From positions 1 to 53,982 of the forward strand of contig RFGH01000189.1 of the NCBI GenBank assembly GCA_003696675.1: 53,982 bases of DNA, given 5' to 3'. The stretch comes from Planctomycetota bacterium (GTDB lineage Bacteria; Planctomycetota; Phycisphaerae; Phycisphaerales; UBA1924). This document shows positions 23,970 to 32,717 of this stretch, in pieces (within the stretch, counting starts at the first letter, position 1; the number at the start of each line of letters is the position of its first letter). Both the position numbers and the translations under genes were made by a program. The notes under the pieces are model-generated. The model was not told the DNA's origin. It saw only the letters and a program-made list of their open reading frames with translations, and ran no database searches.

Positions 23970-24813
23970 CGGAGTAGTCGATCAATCGAGCGATCTCGCT
24001 TCGGAGCTGGTGGCGGTGAACGACGCGATCCACCATGCCCTTTTTCAGCAGGAACTCGGAGCGTTGAAAGCCCTCGGGCAGCTCCTGGCGGATGGTCTGT
24101 TGGATGACTCGCGGGCCGGCGAATCCGATGAGAGCATTCGGCTCAGCAAGAATGACATCGCCGAGCATCGCGAAGGAGGCGGTCACGCCGCCGGTTGTTG
24201 GGTCGGTCAGGACACTGATGAACAGGCCGCCCGCGTCGTCGAACCGCGCCAATGCGGCGGAGGTTTTGGCCATCTGCATCAGGCTCAGGCCTGCCTCCTG
24301 CATGCGGGCACCGCCGGAGCAGGATGTGATGATGAGCGGGAGTTTCTTGTCGGTGGCGTGCTCGATCGAACGGGTGAGAATCTCACCCACGACGCTGCCC
24401 ATCGAACCCATCATGAAGGTGAGATCGAGGCAGGCGACCATCGCTGCACGGCCCTTGATGAACAGCTCGCCCGCCTGGCAGCCTTCATTCTGGCCGGTCT
24501 TGATCTGCTCAGCGCGGATGCGGTCGGGGTATGGTTTGAGGTCGGTGAAGTTCAGCGGATTCTTCGGGCGGAGGTTGGTGAACATCGGCACGAAGGTGTC
24601 CGGGTCGGCGAGCTGGCGGATTCGCTCGGCGGCACCGATGCGATAGTGATGGTCGCACTCCGGGCAGACATGCTGGTTGGCTTCCATCTGCCTGCGATAG
24701 ATCATCTGGGCGCAGTTCGGACAGCGCAGCCAGAGTCCTTCGGGGATCGCACGGCGGGCCGGTTGATCATCGGGCTTCACATCGGCCCAGGTTCGTGTCG
24801 CGGTCTTTGTCAT
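23962..24813 (-). CDS. accD: Acetyl-CoA carboxylase carboxyltransferase subunit beta
   Basis: AccD forms the carboxyltransferase with AccA and makes malonyl-CoA for fatty-acid synthesis. The 283-residue product has the N-terminal zinc ribbon (RCPNCAQMIYRRQ and HVCPECDHHYRIG). The crotonase-type core shows IITSCSGGARMQEAGLSLMQ, SVLTDPTTGGVTASFAMLGD and ALIGFAGPRVIQQTIRQ. I place the start at ATG 24811-24813 (MTKTATRTW); the open frame upstream has no family content. No accA is visible, so the partner is encoded elsewhere. It lies 41 nt after the phosphatase-like gene and overlaps lnt. Confidence 0.95.
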   Translation of the reverse strand: MTKTATRTWADVKPDDQPARRAIPEGLWLRCPNCAQMIYRRQMEANQHVCPECDHHYRIGAAERIRQLADPDTFVPMFTNLRPKNPLNFTDLKPYPDRIRAEQIKTGQNEGCQAGELFIKGRAAMVACLDLTFMMGSMGSVVGEILTRSIEHATDKKLPLIITSCSGGARMQEAGLSLMQMAKTSAALARFDDAGGLFISVLTDPTTGGVTASFAMLGDVILAEPNALIGFAGPRVIQQTIRQELPEGFQRSEFLLKKGMVDRVVHRHQLRSEIARLIDYSGA

Positions 24814-24854
24814 TGCAATGCCATTCTTGCCGGTCTCCGACCGGCGGACGATGG

Positions 24855-25481
24855 TCAGGCGGGCACCGATGCCGGGTCGGGCGTCAGGCTGACCAGGGAG
24901 CGTTCGATCACGCGGATCTCGCCGGTCTGTCCGGCCAGAGTCCAGTAGGCCGACCAGGGTTCCTCTCCCCAGCGGGCCGCAAGTGCGGCGGCGAGCATGG
25001 ACCGAACAACCACCGCCACGCGGGGGTGCTCGGCCCTGCATTTCTCGATGGCCCGACGGATCGTGTCCGCCGCTCGCTCAGCCGCATCGGCCAGCGATTC
25101 GCCTTCCGGCGGGCGGACGCTGGCGGGCTGATCCCGCCAAGCCTTGTAGATGCTCGGGCAGCGTCCTTCGAGCTCATCCCGGAGGGCACCCTCCCAGAGC
25201 CCAAGGTCCACATTCGCCATGGCGTCGAGCACCCGGGTCTTGCCGCCGAACGCTTCGGCAACGAGGGCCGCCGACGCCTTGGTGGAATCTTCGGGTCCTG
25301 CGAGCACCAGATCGAGTCGGAGCTCCAGGGTTCCTGCTGCGTCCCGGAGTCGGTCGTGCAGCAAGGTGAGCGCCGCATCGGTTGCCGTCACTGTGGCCTG
25401 CCCCACCAGCCGTCCGGTCTCATCCCATCCGGTCCCGGCCGAGGAGATCAGAACGATGGTGACATCTCGGGGTTTGGTCAT
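24855..25481 (-). CDS. Histidine-phosphatase-fold protein lacking the catalytic histidines
   Basis: The 208-residue product keeps the framework of the phosphoglycerate-mutase/histidine phosphatase superfamily. It has GTGWDETGRLVGQATVTATD, the acidic loop VDLGLWEGALRDELEG and the RPPEGESLADAAERAADTIR helix. The nucleophile motif RHG is replaced by SSAG. The second catalytic histidine region reads VVVRSMLAAALAA, without a histidine. The basic residue of the SSPLxRA motif is also changed (AGPEDSTKAS). Phosphatase activity by the usual route is therefore unlikely; a binding or regulatory role is more probable. The start ATG 25479-25481 follows GGAG. It lies between rpe and accD. Confidence 0.75.
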   Translation of the reverse strand: MTKPRDVTIVLISSAGTGWDETGRLVGQATVTATDAALTLLHDRLRDAAGTLELRLDLVLAGPEDSTKASAALVAEAFGGKTRVLDAMANVDLGLWEGALRDELEGRCPSIYKAWRDQPASVRPPEGESLADAAERAADTIRRAIEKCRAEHPRVAVVVRSMLAAALAARWGEEPWSAYWTLAGQTGEIRVIERSLVSLTPDPASVPA

Positions 25482-25612
25482 CGGGGACTCCGGAGCACCC
25501 AACCGATCGGGCTCGACCACGGATCATCGGTCCGAGGGGCGGGTCTGGGGCCAGAAGTGTACTGACCTTAGCAGGTCTGCGATCAACTACTTTCCCGCCC
25601 GTTCGGGTGGTG

Positions 25613-26332
25613 TCAGCCCGATGTGTTCGGAATCGGGGATCCACCCCGGATCTGATTGATGACCGAGGTCCGAGAACCGCGGGGCTGGCGGAAGACCGCC
25701 GAACCTGCAACCAGAACATCAAATCCCGCGTCCCGGGCTGCTTTCGCGGTCTCCGGTCCGATACCCCCATCGATCTCGAGCCGTTGGTCAGCCCGCAGGG
25801 CCGGACGGATGAGATCCGCTTTGACGAGCACATCCGGGATGAACGCTTGCCCCCCGAAACCGGGGCTGACGCTCATCACGAGGACCAGGTCGACTGCATC
25901 GACATAGGGCATCACCCGCTCGGCGGGGGTTGGCGGGTTGAGGACGATGCCTGTCATGACACCACGGTCCCGGATGCGTCGGATCAGATCCCGGCAGGCT
26001 CTGCCTTCCCGCACTTCGACATGGAACGAAATCAGGTCGGCCCCCGCGTCGGCGAAGGGGTCCACATACGCGTCTGGGTCGGTCACCATGAGGTGCACAT
26101 CGAGGAAAGTGTCGGGGCACGCCTTTCGCACAGCAGCGCACACCGCCGGGCCCATCGAGAGGTTGGGGACGAAGTGTCCGTCCATGATGTCCACATGGAG
26201 CAGGTCGGCCCCCTGGGCTATCACATCGCGGCAGTCGGCGCCGAGATCAGCGAAATCGGCGGCCAGGATGGATGGAGCCACGAGGGGGGTCTCGGGGGGG
26301 ATGGTGATCAGGGGGTGTCGCGGGTCCGGCAT
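25613..26332 (-). CDS. rpe: Ribulose-phosphate 3-epimerase
   Basis: Rpe interconverts ribulose-5-phosphate and xylulose-5-phosphate in the pentose phosphate pathway. The 239-residue TIM barrel shows VAPSILAADFADLGADC, the metal-binding LLHVDIMDGHFVPN and FLDVHLMVTDPDAYVD. It also has VMSVSPGFGGQAFIP and LEIDGGIGPETAK with the second catalytic aspartate. ATG 26330-26332 is the natural start; the N-terminus is about ten residues longer than average. It is divergent from the UDP-sugar pyrophosphorylase gene, about 50 bp away. The 130 bp after it hold no gene. Confidence 0.95.
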   Translation of the reverse strand: MPDPRHPLITIPPETPLVAPSILAADFADLGADCRDVIAQGADLLHVDIMDGHFVPNLSMGPAVCAAVRKACPDTFLDVHLMVTDPDAYVDPFADAGADLISFHVEVREGRACRDLIRRIRDRGVMTGIVLNPPTPAERVMPYVDAVDLVLVMSVSPGFGGQAFIPDVLVKADLIRPALRADQRLEIDGGIGPETAKAARDAGFDVLVAGSAVFRQPRGSRTSVINQIRGGSPIPNTSG

Positions 26333-26384
26333 GCCCGATCCTAAGCCCGGCCTGCCGTACCATGCCGCAATGACGGAGGAACCC

Positions 26385-27794
26385 ATGGCCGACCTATCCC
26401 GACTCGATCTGCTGCGCACGATGGGGCAGGGTCACCTGCTCGACCATGCCGAGACGCTGACCGGCTCCCGGAAGGATCGGTTCCTCGCCGAGCTGGCCGC
26501 GCTGGATTTGGAGGAGCTGGGCACGCTGGTGGACCGCTATGTCCGCTCGTACACGCCCGAGATGCCGCCCGGTTCGCTGAGCCCGGCTCCGGTGATCGGG
26601 CTGGAAGACCCGAGCCGGGAGCCGGCGCGTCACACCGGCGAGGCCCTGATCCGAGCGGGCAAGGTCGCGTGTTTCACGGTGGCAGGCGGGCAGGGATCAC
26701 GGCTGGGGTACGACGGACCGAAGGGGTGTTTTCCGACCGGCTGTGTGACCGGGAAATCACTGTTTCAGATCTTCGCCGAGGGGATTCTCGGTGCCCAACG
26801 CCGTCACGAGGTGGTTATCCCCTGGTACATCATGACCAGCCCGCTGAATCACGAGGCCACCGTGGCATTCTTCGCGGCAAACGAACATTTCGGGCTCGAT
26901 CCAACGGCCGTGCGGTTCTTCCCGCAGGGGGTGATGCCGAGCTTTGATCGGCAGACCGGGCGCATCCTGCTGGCGGGGCCGGGCGAGTTGGCGACGAATC
27001 CCGACGGGCACGGCGGCGCGTTCAAGGCCCTGCGGGTCTCGGGGGCGCTCGAAGACATGAAGCAACGCGGCGTGGAGCATCTCTCGTACTTCCAAGTGGA
27101 CAACCCCCACGCCAAGCCGGTTGACGCGGTGTTTCTGGGTCTGCACGCATCATCGCCGGAGTCATCCGGCGAGTTCAGTTCGAAGATGGTGCCCAAGACG
27201 AGCTGGGACGAGAAGGTCGGCGTGTTCTGCCAGGCGGACGGGCGTACTCGTGTGATCGAGTATTCAGATCTTCCCGAGGAGTTGGCAAAGCAGACCGACG
27301 AGCACGGGCGATTGCGCTTCATCGCTGGCTCGATCGCAATCCACGCGATTGGAGTTTCCTTCATCGGAAAGGTCACCGGCGATGCCGCGTTCGCACTGCC
27401 ATTCCACCGTGCGATCAAAAAAGTGCCCTTCTTCGACCCGGACAGCGGCCGACTCGTTGATCCTCAGGAGCCGAACGGCGTCAAGCTGGAAAAGTTCATC
27501 TTCGATTGCATCCCAATGGCCGAGAAATCGATTGTGGTCGAGGCGGACCGTGTGGAGGAGTTTGCCCCGGTCAAGAATGCCACAGGAAATGACTCGATCG
27601 AGTCCAGCAAGCGGCTGCAGACCGAGCGTGCCGCGCGGTGGCTCGAGAAGGCCGGCGCGAGTGTGCCTCGGCGTGCGGATGGAACAGTCGACGCGACGAT
27701 CGAGATATCCCCTCTGACAGCGCAGAACGCCGAACAGCTGGCTGAAGCGGATCACCCCGCCTCGATCAGCCCCGGCGCCGAGGTGGTCATCTGA
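26385..27794 (+). CDS. UDP-sugar / UDP-N-acetylglucosamine pyrophosphorylase (eukaryotic-type UDPGP family)
   Basis: The 469-residue protein belongs to the UDPGP family best known from eukaryotic UAP1/AGX. These enzymes make UDP-GlcNAc or UDP-hexose from UTP and the sugar phosphate. The nucleotide loop is TVAGGQGSRLGYDGPKGCFP. Further family motifs are IPWYIMTSPLNHEATVAFF, FFPQGVMPSFDRQTG, LSYFQVDNPHAKPVDAVFLG and NGVKLEKFIFDCIPMAEK. ATG 26385 follows GGAGGAACCC and is preferred; an ATG at 26370 would put that site inside the gene. Substrate specificity cannot be read from sequence. The gene starts a run with a hydrolase and a transporter. Confidence 0.87.
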   Translation: MADLSRLDLLRTMGQGHLLDHAETLTGSRKDRFLAELAALDLEELGTLVDRYVRSYTPEMPPGSLSPAPVIGLEDPSREPARHTGEALIRAGKVACFTVAGGQGSRLGYDGPKGCFPTGCVTGKSLFQIFAEGILGAQRRHEVVIPWYIMTSPLNHEATVAFFAANEHFGLDPTAVRFFPQGVMPSFDRQTGRILLAGPGELATNPDGHGGAFKALRVSGALEDMKQRGVEHLSYFQVDNPHAKPVDAVFLGLHASSPESSGEFSSKMVPKTSWDEKVGVFCQADGRTRVIEYSDLPEELAKQTDEHGRLRFIAGSIAIHAIGVSFIGKVTGDAAFALPFHRAIKKVPFFDPDSGRLVDPQEPNGVKLEKFIFDCIPMAEKSIVVEADRVEEFAPVKNATGNDSIESSKRLQTERAARWLEKAGASVPRRADGTVDATIEISPLTAQNAEQLAEADHPASISPGAEVVI

Positions 27795-27795
27795 G

Positions 27796-28614
27796 ATGGA
27801 TGCCCGGTTCAGCCAACTGCCGCGATCTCTCTTGGACCGATCGGAGTTCGACACGCTCGGCGAAGGCGTGCCCGCCCTGATCGCCACGCCCGAGGGCGAC
27901 GGGCCGGTGCCGTTCGTGCTGTGGATGCACGGGCGAACGGTCAGCAAGGAACTCGACCCCGGGCGGTACCTGCGCTGGGTGCGGGACGGCATCGGCGCGG
28001 TCGCGCTCGACCTGCCCGGTCATGGACAGCGTTTCGTTGAGGGCTCGCACGACCCCCGGAACACGCCCGCCGTGGTCGAGCAGATGGTTGGCGAGATCGA
28101 CGGGGTGCTGGCGTCGCTGCGTGAACGGTACCCTCGCCTGGACATGGCCCGCGCGGGGATCGGTGGGATGTCGGCAGGCGGGATGGCGGCCCTGCGACGC
28201 CTGTGCGACCCCCATCCTTTCTGCTGCGCCGCCATCGAGGGCACAACAGGCGATCTGAGCGGGCTGTACTTCCCTCAAACGGGCCATGGCAAGGACTGGC
28301 CGGTGTCGCATGATCGCGCCTCGGTCGAACGGATCGACGCTTCTCGGTGGCTCCATGGTTTTCGCCCGATCCCGCTGCTTGCTCTCCACAACGAGGGTGA
28401 CAAACTGGTCCCGATCGAGGTACAACGGCGGTTTCTTGATCGGCTGCGAGCGCACTACATGAAGGCAGGCGCAGACCCGGACCTGATCCGCCTGGAGGTC
28501 TTCCGGGATAGCGGTGCTCCGCAAGAACATTCCGGCTTTGGTCGGCATGCCAACGAAGCCAAGAACATCCAGTTGGCGTTTTTGAGGTTGCACTTGCTCG
28601 GTCAGCAGGCGTGA
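27796..28614 (+). CDS. Alpha/beta hydrolase, dienelactone-hydrolase-like
   Basis: The 272-residue protein has an alpha/beta hydrolase fold. The oxyanion region is FVLWMHGRTVSKELDPG and AVALDLPGHGQRF. The nucleophile elbow is GIGGMSAGGMAALRRL, with serine in GMSAGG. A late HNEGDKLVPIE supplies the acid, and a histidine lies near HSGFGRH. The ATG at 27796 lies one base after the stop of the pyrophosphorylase gene, and its own end overlaps the next gene by four bases. The substrate is unknown. The layout suggests an operon with the UDP-sugar enzyme and the MFS transporter. Confidence 0.82.
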   Translation: MDARFSQLPRSLLDRSEFDTLGEGVPALIATPEGDGPVPFVLWMHGRTVSKELDPGRYLRWVRDGIGAVALDLPGHGQRFVEGSHDPRNTPAVVEQMVGEIDGVLASLRERYPRLDMARAGIGGMSAGGMAALRRLCDPHPFCCAAIEGTTGDLSGLYFPQTGHGKDWPVSHDRASVERIDASRWLHGFRPIPLLALHNEGDKLVPIEVQRRFLDRLRAHYMKAGADPDLIRLEVFRDSGAPQEHSGFGRHANEAKNIQLAFLRLHLLGQQA

Positions 28615-29960
28615 GCGAACCAAGATACGCTCTCGCCGTGCTGTGGCCTCCCCCATTCCGTTCGCTCCCGAACCCTCGTGCGGTTTTCGCTTGGGGCGTG
28701 TATGACCTTGCCAATCAGTCGTTCCAGCTGCTGATCAATACACTGCTGTTTCCGCTATTCGTAACAAGCGTGGTTGTCTCGTCGAAGGAACACGGCGACA
28801 CCGCCTGGTTCATGATGAGCGCAACAAGTCTTGGACTGGTCGTGCTGCTCTCGCCTGTGCTGGGGGCAATGGCGGATCAACGGGCTTGGAAGCGTGAGCT
28901 GCTGATCGCGACCGGTCTGATCTGCTCCGTGCTCACATTCACGCTGGGCTTTTTGCAATCCGGGCAACTCCCGATCGCGTTTGTCATCTACCTCACCGCG
29001 GCGGTCGCATGCGGGCTGGGAGAGAACTTTCTTGGTTCTTTCCTGCCCGAGATTTCAACACCCCGCAATGTGGGTCGTGTATCAGCGATCGGATGGACGA
29101 TGAGTTATGTGGGTGCTTTGGTGTTGCTCGGCCTGACCGCCGTGTACACCATCGTGCTCGACCGCAAGGAGCCCGCTGAAATGCGTCCGATGCTCTGCTT
29201 CGCGGGGGTCTGGTTCGGGGTGGGCATGCTTCCCGCCGTGTTCTGGCTCCGTGAGAAGGCGACGCCCAGCCCCACCCCGGCCGCCACGATCGTCACCGGG
29301 GCGTTCCTCCGCCTCGCGGCGAGCGCCAGGGAGTCCGCCCGCTACCGGCATCTCGCCCGTTTCTTCTTTGCCTTTGCGGTGTACAGCGCGGGAACCATGA
29401 TCATGATCTACGGGTTGGGCGTGATCGGGAACCGACTCGGATTCGATCTGGGTCAGCTGATTCTGATGGCGGTCATCATCGCTGTGACTGCCGGCGCATC
29501 CGCCGCTGCCGCGGGTCGGGTTCAGGACTCTTTCGGGCACACGCGGACGATCTCGGTGTTTCTCGGTCTATGGGTTTTCGCCAGCTTGGCGATGGCCGCG
29601 GCCGAGTTCATCAGCCCTCCTCCGGCCGTGTATTGGGGGTTGTCGTGCGTGATCGGCACGGCTCTGGGCGGCATCGGCACTTCATCGCGGGCGATCGTCG
29701 GCGCGTTCACACCGCCGCATCGCGCCGGCGAGTTCTTCGGGCTTTGGGGCATGATTTACAAAGGGTCCGGCATGATCGGGGTGGCCCTGTTCGGACTGAT
29801 CAGCAAAGTGGCAGGGCAGCCGATCGCTCTGATCGTGGTGGCGGGAATGTTCGGGCTCGGCTGGCTGCTGCTCTTCCGGGTGGACGAGTCCGAAGGTATC
29901 CGTGCGGCCACCGAGGATGCCGCCACGGACCACATCCCCTCGGGGTCTGGTCACGAATAG
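28611..29960 (+). CDS. MFS transporter, UMF1 / Atg22-like family
   Basis: The 449-residue protein has about 12 hydrophobic segments. Its start resembles the UMF1 group of major facilitators: FAWGVYDLANQSFQLLINT, LSPVLGAMADQRAWKRELL and NFLGSFLPEISTPRNVGRVS. A second conserved stretch is HRAGEFFGLWGMIYKGSG in the C-terminal half. It begins with GTG, overlapping the hydrolase stop by four bases, so the two are coupled. UMF1 proteins are thought to export small metabolites, for example amino acids in the yeast vacuole. The substrate here is not known. Confidence 0.87.
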   Translation: MSEPRYALAVLWPPPFRSLPNPRAVFAWGVYDLANQSFQLLINTLLFPLFVTSVVVSSKEHGDTAWFMMSATSLGLVVLLSPVLGAMADQRAWKRELLIATGLICSVLTFTLGFLQSGQLPIAFVIYLTAAVACGLGENFLGSFLPEISTPRNVGRVSAIGWTMSYVGALVLLGLTAVYTIVLDRKEPAEMRPMLCFAGVWFGVGMLPAVFWLREKATPSPTPAATIVTGAFLRLAASARESARYRHLARFFFAFAVYSAGTMIMIYGLGVIGNRLGFDLGQLILMAVIIAVTAGASAAAAGRVQDSFGHTRTISVFLGLWVFASLAMAAAEFISPPPAVYWGLSCVIGTALGGIGTSSRAIVGAFTPPHRAGEFFGLWGMIYKGSGMIGVALFGLISKVAGQPIALIVVAGMFGLGWLLLFRVDESEGIRAATEDAATDHIPSGSGHE

Positions 29961-29969
29961 GCTTAAGTC

Positions 29970-31247
29970 ATGATCCAGCCCGCAGCCGACAGCCCGACTC
30001 CTCCGATGAAAATTTCCCATGTGCCCGACGCCCGGGGGCGGTTCGGAGCATTCGGTGGGACCTATGTGCCCGAGACCCTCGTGGCCGCACTCCAGCAGCT
30101 CTCAGAGCTCTACATGAAGATCCAGGAGGACAAGGCGTTCTGGGACCGCCTGAACGAGTTGAACCGCTCGTTCGTCGGCCGCCCCACCCCGCTCTATCTG
30201 GCCAAGGGGCTGACCCGGCGGGCGCGGAGGATGGCCGAGGGCAAGGAAGCCGGCGCCGCGATCTGGCTCAAACGCGAAGACTTGGCGCACACCGGTGCCC
30301 ACAAGATCAACAACACCCTCGGTCAAGCGCTCATGGCCAAGAAGATGGGCAAACGCCGGATCATCGCCGAAACGGGTGCGGGCCAGCACGGTGTCGCCTC
30401 CGCCACTGCGGCCGCCCAGCTCGGCCTGGAGTGCGATGTCTACATGGGGAGCGAGGACATCCGACGCCAGCGGCTCAATGTCATCCGGATGAAGATGCTC
30501 GGCGCGCGGGTGATCGCGGTGGATTCCGGCTCGCGAACACTCAAGGATGCCACCAACGAAGCCATGCGCGACTGGATGGGCTCCGTCGAGCACACCCACT
30601 ACATCATCGGCTCCGTTGTTGGTCCCCATCCTTTCCCGATGATCGTGCGGGACTTCCAGTCCGTGATCGGGCGGGAGACAAAGGCCCAGGCCCTGCGCCA
30701 CTTCGGACGCATGCCCGAATCGATCGTGGCTTGTGTCGGTGGCGGATCGAATGCCGCCGGCATGTTTTACCCCTTCGTCGACGAGCAGGGCGTCGAACTG
30801 GTCGGTGTGGAGGCTGGCGGGCGTTCCAGCCAGAGCGGCCAGCACGCCGCACCGCTTTCCCACGGCAGGCCCGGCGTGCTTCACGGATCGCTGTCCTATG
30901 TGCTGCAGGACGAAAACGGGCAGACAGCCGATGTCCACTCCTGCTCGGCCGGTCTGGACTATCCCGGAGTCGGCCCGGAGCACAGCTATTGGAAAGATGC
31001 CGGGCGTGTGGTGTATACCGCCTGCACCGACGACGAGGCGCTCGAGGCGTTCCTGTGGTGCGCCCGCGACGAGGGCATCATCCCCGCGCTCGAATCCTCA
31101 CACGCGGTCGCTGAGGCCGTGCGCCGAGCGGCCGCGATGCCGCGGGATGCCAACCTCATCGTCAATCTGTCCGGACGCGGTGACAAGGATGTCGAGGAAG
31201 CCGCACGCCTGCTCGGGGATCGGGTCGACGCCCACCAATCCCGCTGA
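29970..31247 (+). CDS. trpB: Tryptophan synthase beta chain
   Basis: TrpB condenses indole with serine using PLP. The 425-residue protein has [19 protein letters not shown], the PLP lysine in [20 protein letters not shown] and [20 protein letters not shown]. It also has the phosphate-binding [15 protein letters not shown] and [13 protein letters not shown]. It is 20-30 residues longer than usual because of an N-terminal extension; an ATG at residue 13 (MKISHVPD) is a possible alternative start. No trpA or other trp gene adjoins it. It follows the MFS gene by 9 nt, an unusual context. Confidence 0.95.
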   Translation: MIQPAADSPTPPMKISHVPDARGRFGAFGGTYVPETLVAALQQLSELYMKIQEDKAFWDRLNELNRSFVGRPTPLYLAKGLTRRARRMAEGKEAGAAIWLKREDLAHTGAHKINNTLGQALMAKKMGKRRIIAETGAGQHGVASATAAAQLGLECDVYMGSEDIRRQRLNVIRMKMLGARVIAVDSGSRTLKDATNEAMRDWMGSVEHTHYIIGSVVGPHPFPMIVRDFQSVIGRETKAQALRHFGRMPESIVACVGGGSNAAGMFYPFVDEQGVELVGVEAGGRSSQSGQHAAPLSHGRPGVLHGSLSYVLQDENGQTADVHSCSAGLDYPGVGPEHSYWKDAGRVVYTACTDDEALEAFLWCARDEGIIPALESSHAVAEAVRRAAAMPRDANLIVNLSGRGDKDVEEAARLLGDRVDAHQSR

Positions 31248-31254
31248 TTTCGCC

Positions 31255-32661
31255 TCAGCCCCTGGAAGGCCGTCCCACGCTCTCGCACACCACACGGAAC
31301 ACCTTGGCGCAGATGTCGTAGCACCAGCGGAATACGCAGGTCACGGCGTGCAGACGGAGCTTGAGCCGCAGGCGGCGCAGCGCGGGGTCTTCGGGCTCGA
31401 TCCGCAGGGCTTCACGCACCCAGTAGCGGGCACGCACCCAGCGACGCTGGCGCAGATGCGACAACGCGAGGTTGTACATCGCCGGCACGAACCGTGGCTG
31501 CAATGCGAGCGCCCGGCGGGCCTCATCGATACCCGCTGAAACCTGACCGGTTTCCAGAAGAGCGACGCTCATTCCGTGGTGAGCTCGGTGATTGCCAGGT
31601 TGACGCTCGAGCAGGGTGCGGAACGCTTTGATCGCATCCGGCGCAATCCCCGCATCGAGCATCTGGCGTCCTAGATCCTCGAACTCTTCGGGCGGTGTCG
31701 AGGGGTCGTCCTGGGCATCGCGCAGCCCCCGGCGGAGCAGGTCGCGGATGCGGGGCAGGTCTTCCTCACGCCCGCGATCGAGCATCACACGCGCCAGACG
31801 CGTGCGGACGCCCGGATAGTTCGGGTCCAGCCGCAACACAACATCATAATGAACCAGCGCATCGGCGAGATTGTCCTCTCGTTCGGCCAGCTCACCGAGC
31901 AGATGGTGTGCGTCGGGATTATCCGGCTCGATCTCGAGCACGCGACGGAACTTCTCGCCCGCCTCGGTCAGGCGGTGCATGTCCATCAGCAGTTCGCCCA
32001 GATCCAAAAGGGTGTCGACATCCCCCGGATCGTCCCGCAGCTCGCGCACAAAGAGCTGGCGGGCGCGTTCGAGCCGGCCCGAGTCGGCGAACGCCCGTGC
32101 CAGTCTGGCGCGGATGCGAGGGAGGTCGGGGTCGAGACGGGCCGCCTCTCGCAGGCACCAGACAGCTCGTTCGTGGTCGCCCTTGGCTGTCAGCACCCGG
32201 GCGATCGCGGAATAGAGCTCCGCGTGCTCGGGATCAATCTGCTGGCCGAGGTAGAACGCTTCCTCGGCCTCGTCGTACCGGCCGAGATCGCCGAGGGCTT
32301 CGATACGCTGCACCAAGACCGCCGGATTGGCGGAATCAATCTCTGAAGCGCGATCGATCCAACGAAGGGCCGACTCGGGGTTCCCCGCCCGGATCAGATT
32401 GGAAGCCACAAGGAGGGCGCTGTTGGAGTCCGCATCCGAATCAGCCGACTTCAGATCGAAGCAACGCTCGAACGATTCTGCGGCGGCTTGGTGCCGCCCC
32501 GCGGCCTCAAGGGTCAATCCGAGGTTGAAATGCCACTCGGCCTGGTACGGATTCAGAGAAAGCGCGCGACGGAGCTCGGTCTCCGCTTCATCCCATCGCC
32601 CGGCGTCGTACAGTTCATGCGCCCGCTCGACATGATGTTCCGCATCCATCCAGTCGTTCAT
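31255..32661 (-). CDS. TPR-repeat protein
   Basis: The 468-residue protein consists almost entirely of about ten tetratricopeptide repeats, for example YDAGRWDEAETELRRALSLN, GRHQAAAESFERCFDL and LADALVHYDVVLRLDPNYPG. A basic, cysteine-containing tail ends it (FRWCYDICAKVFRVVCESVG). The start ATG 32659-32661 follows AAGGGTGGTG. No signal peptide is apparent, so it is probably cytoplasmic. TPR arrays bind other proteins; the partner is unknown. It converges with trpB and is divergent from the HEAT-repeat gene. Confidence 0.86.
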   Translation of the reverse strand: MNDWMDAEHHVERAHELYDAGRWDEAETELRRALSLNPYQAEWHFNLGLTLEAAGRHQAAAESFERCFDLKSADSDADSNSALLVASNLIRAGNPESALRWIDRASEIDSANPAVLVQRIEALGDLGRYDEAEEAFYLGQQIDPEHAELYSAIARVLTAKGDHERAVWCLREAARLDPDLPRIRARLARAFADSGRLERARQLFVRELRDDPGDVDTLLDLGELLMDMHRLTEAGEKFRRVLEIEPDNPDAHHLLGELAEREDNLADALVHYDVVLRLDPNYPGVRTRLARVMLDRGREEDLPRIRDLLRRGLRDAQDDPSTPPEEFEDLGRQMLDAGIAPDAIKAFRTLLERQPGNHRAHHGMSVALLETGQVSAGIDEARRALALQPRFVPAMYNLALSHLRQRRWVRARYWVREALRIEPEDPALRRLRLKLRLHAVTCVFRWCYDICAKVFRVVCESVGRPSRG

Positions 32662-32717
32662 CACGCACCACCCTTGCCGGGCTCCGCCGGCTGAAACAAT
32701 CGTAACCCCCCCACCCC

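Noticed and set aside
29570..31114. 514-codon arginine-rich ORF overlapping the MFS and trpB genes in another frame
   Set aside because: Out-of-frame reading of two well-identified genes.
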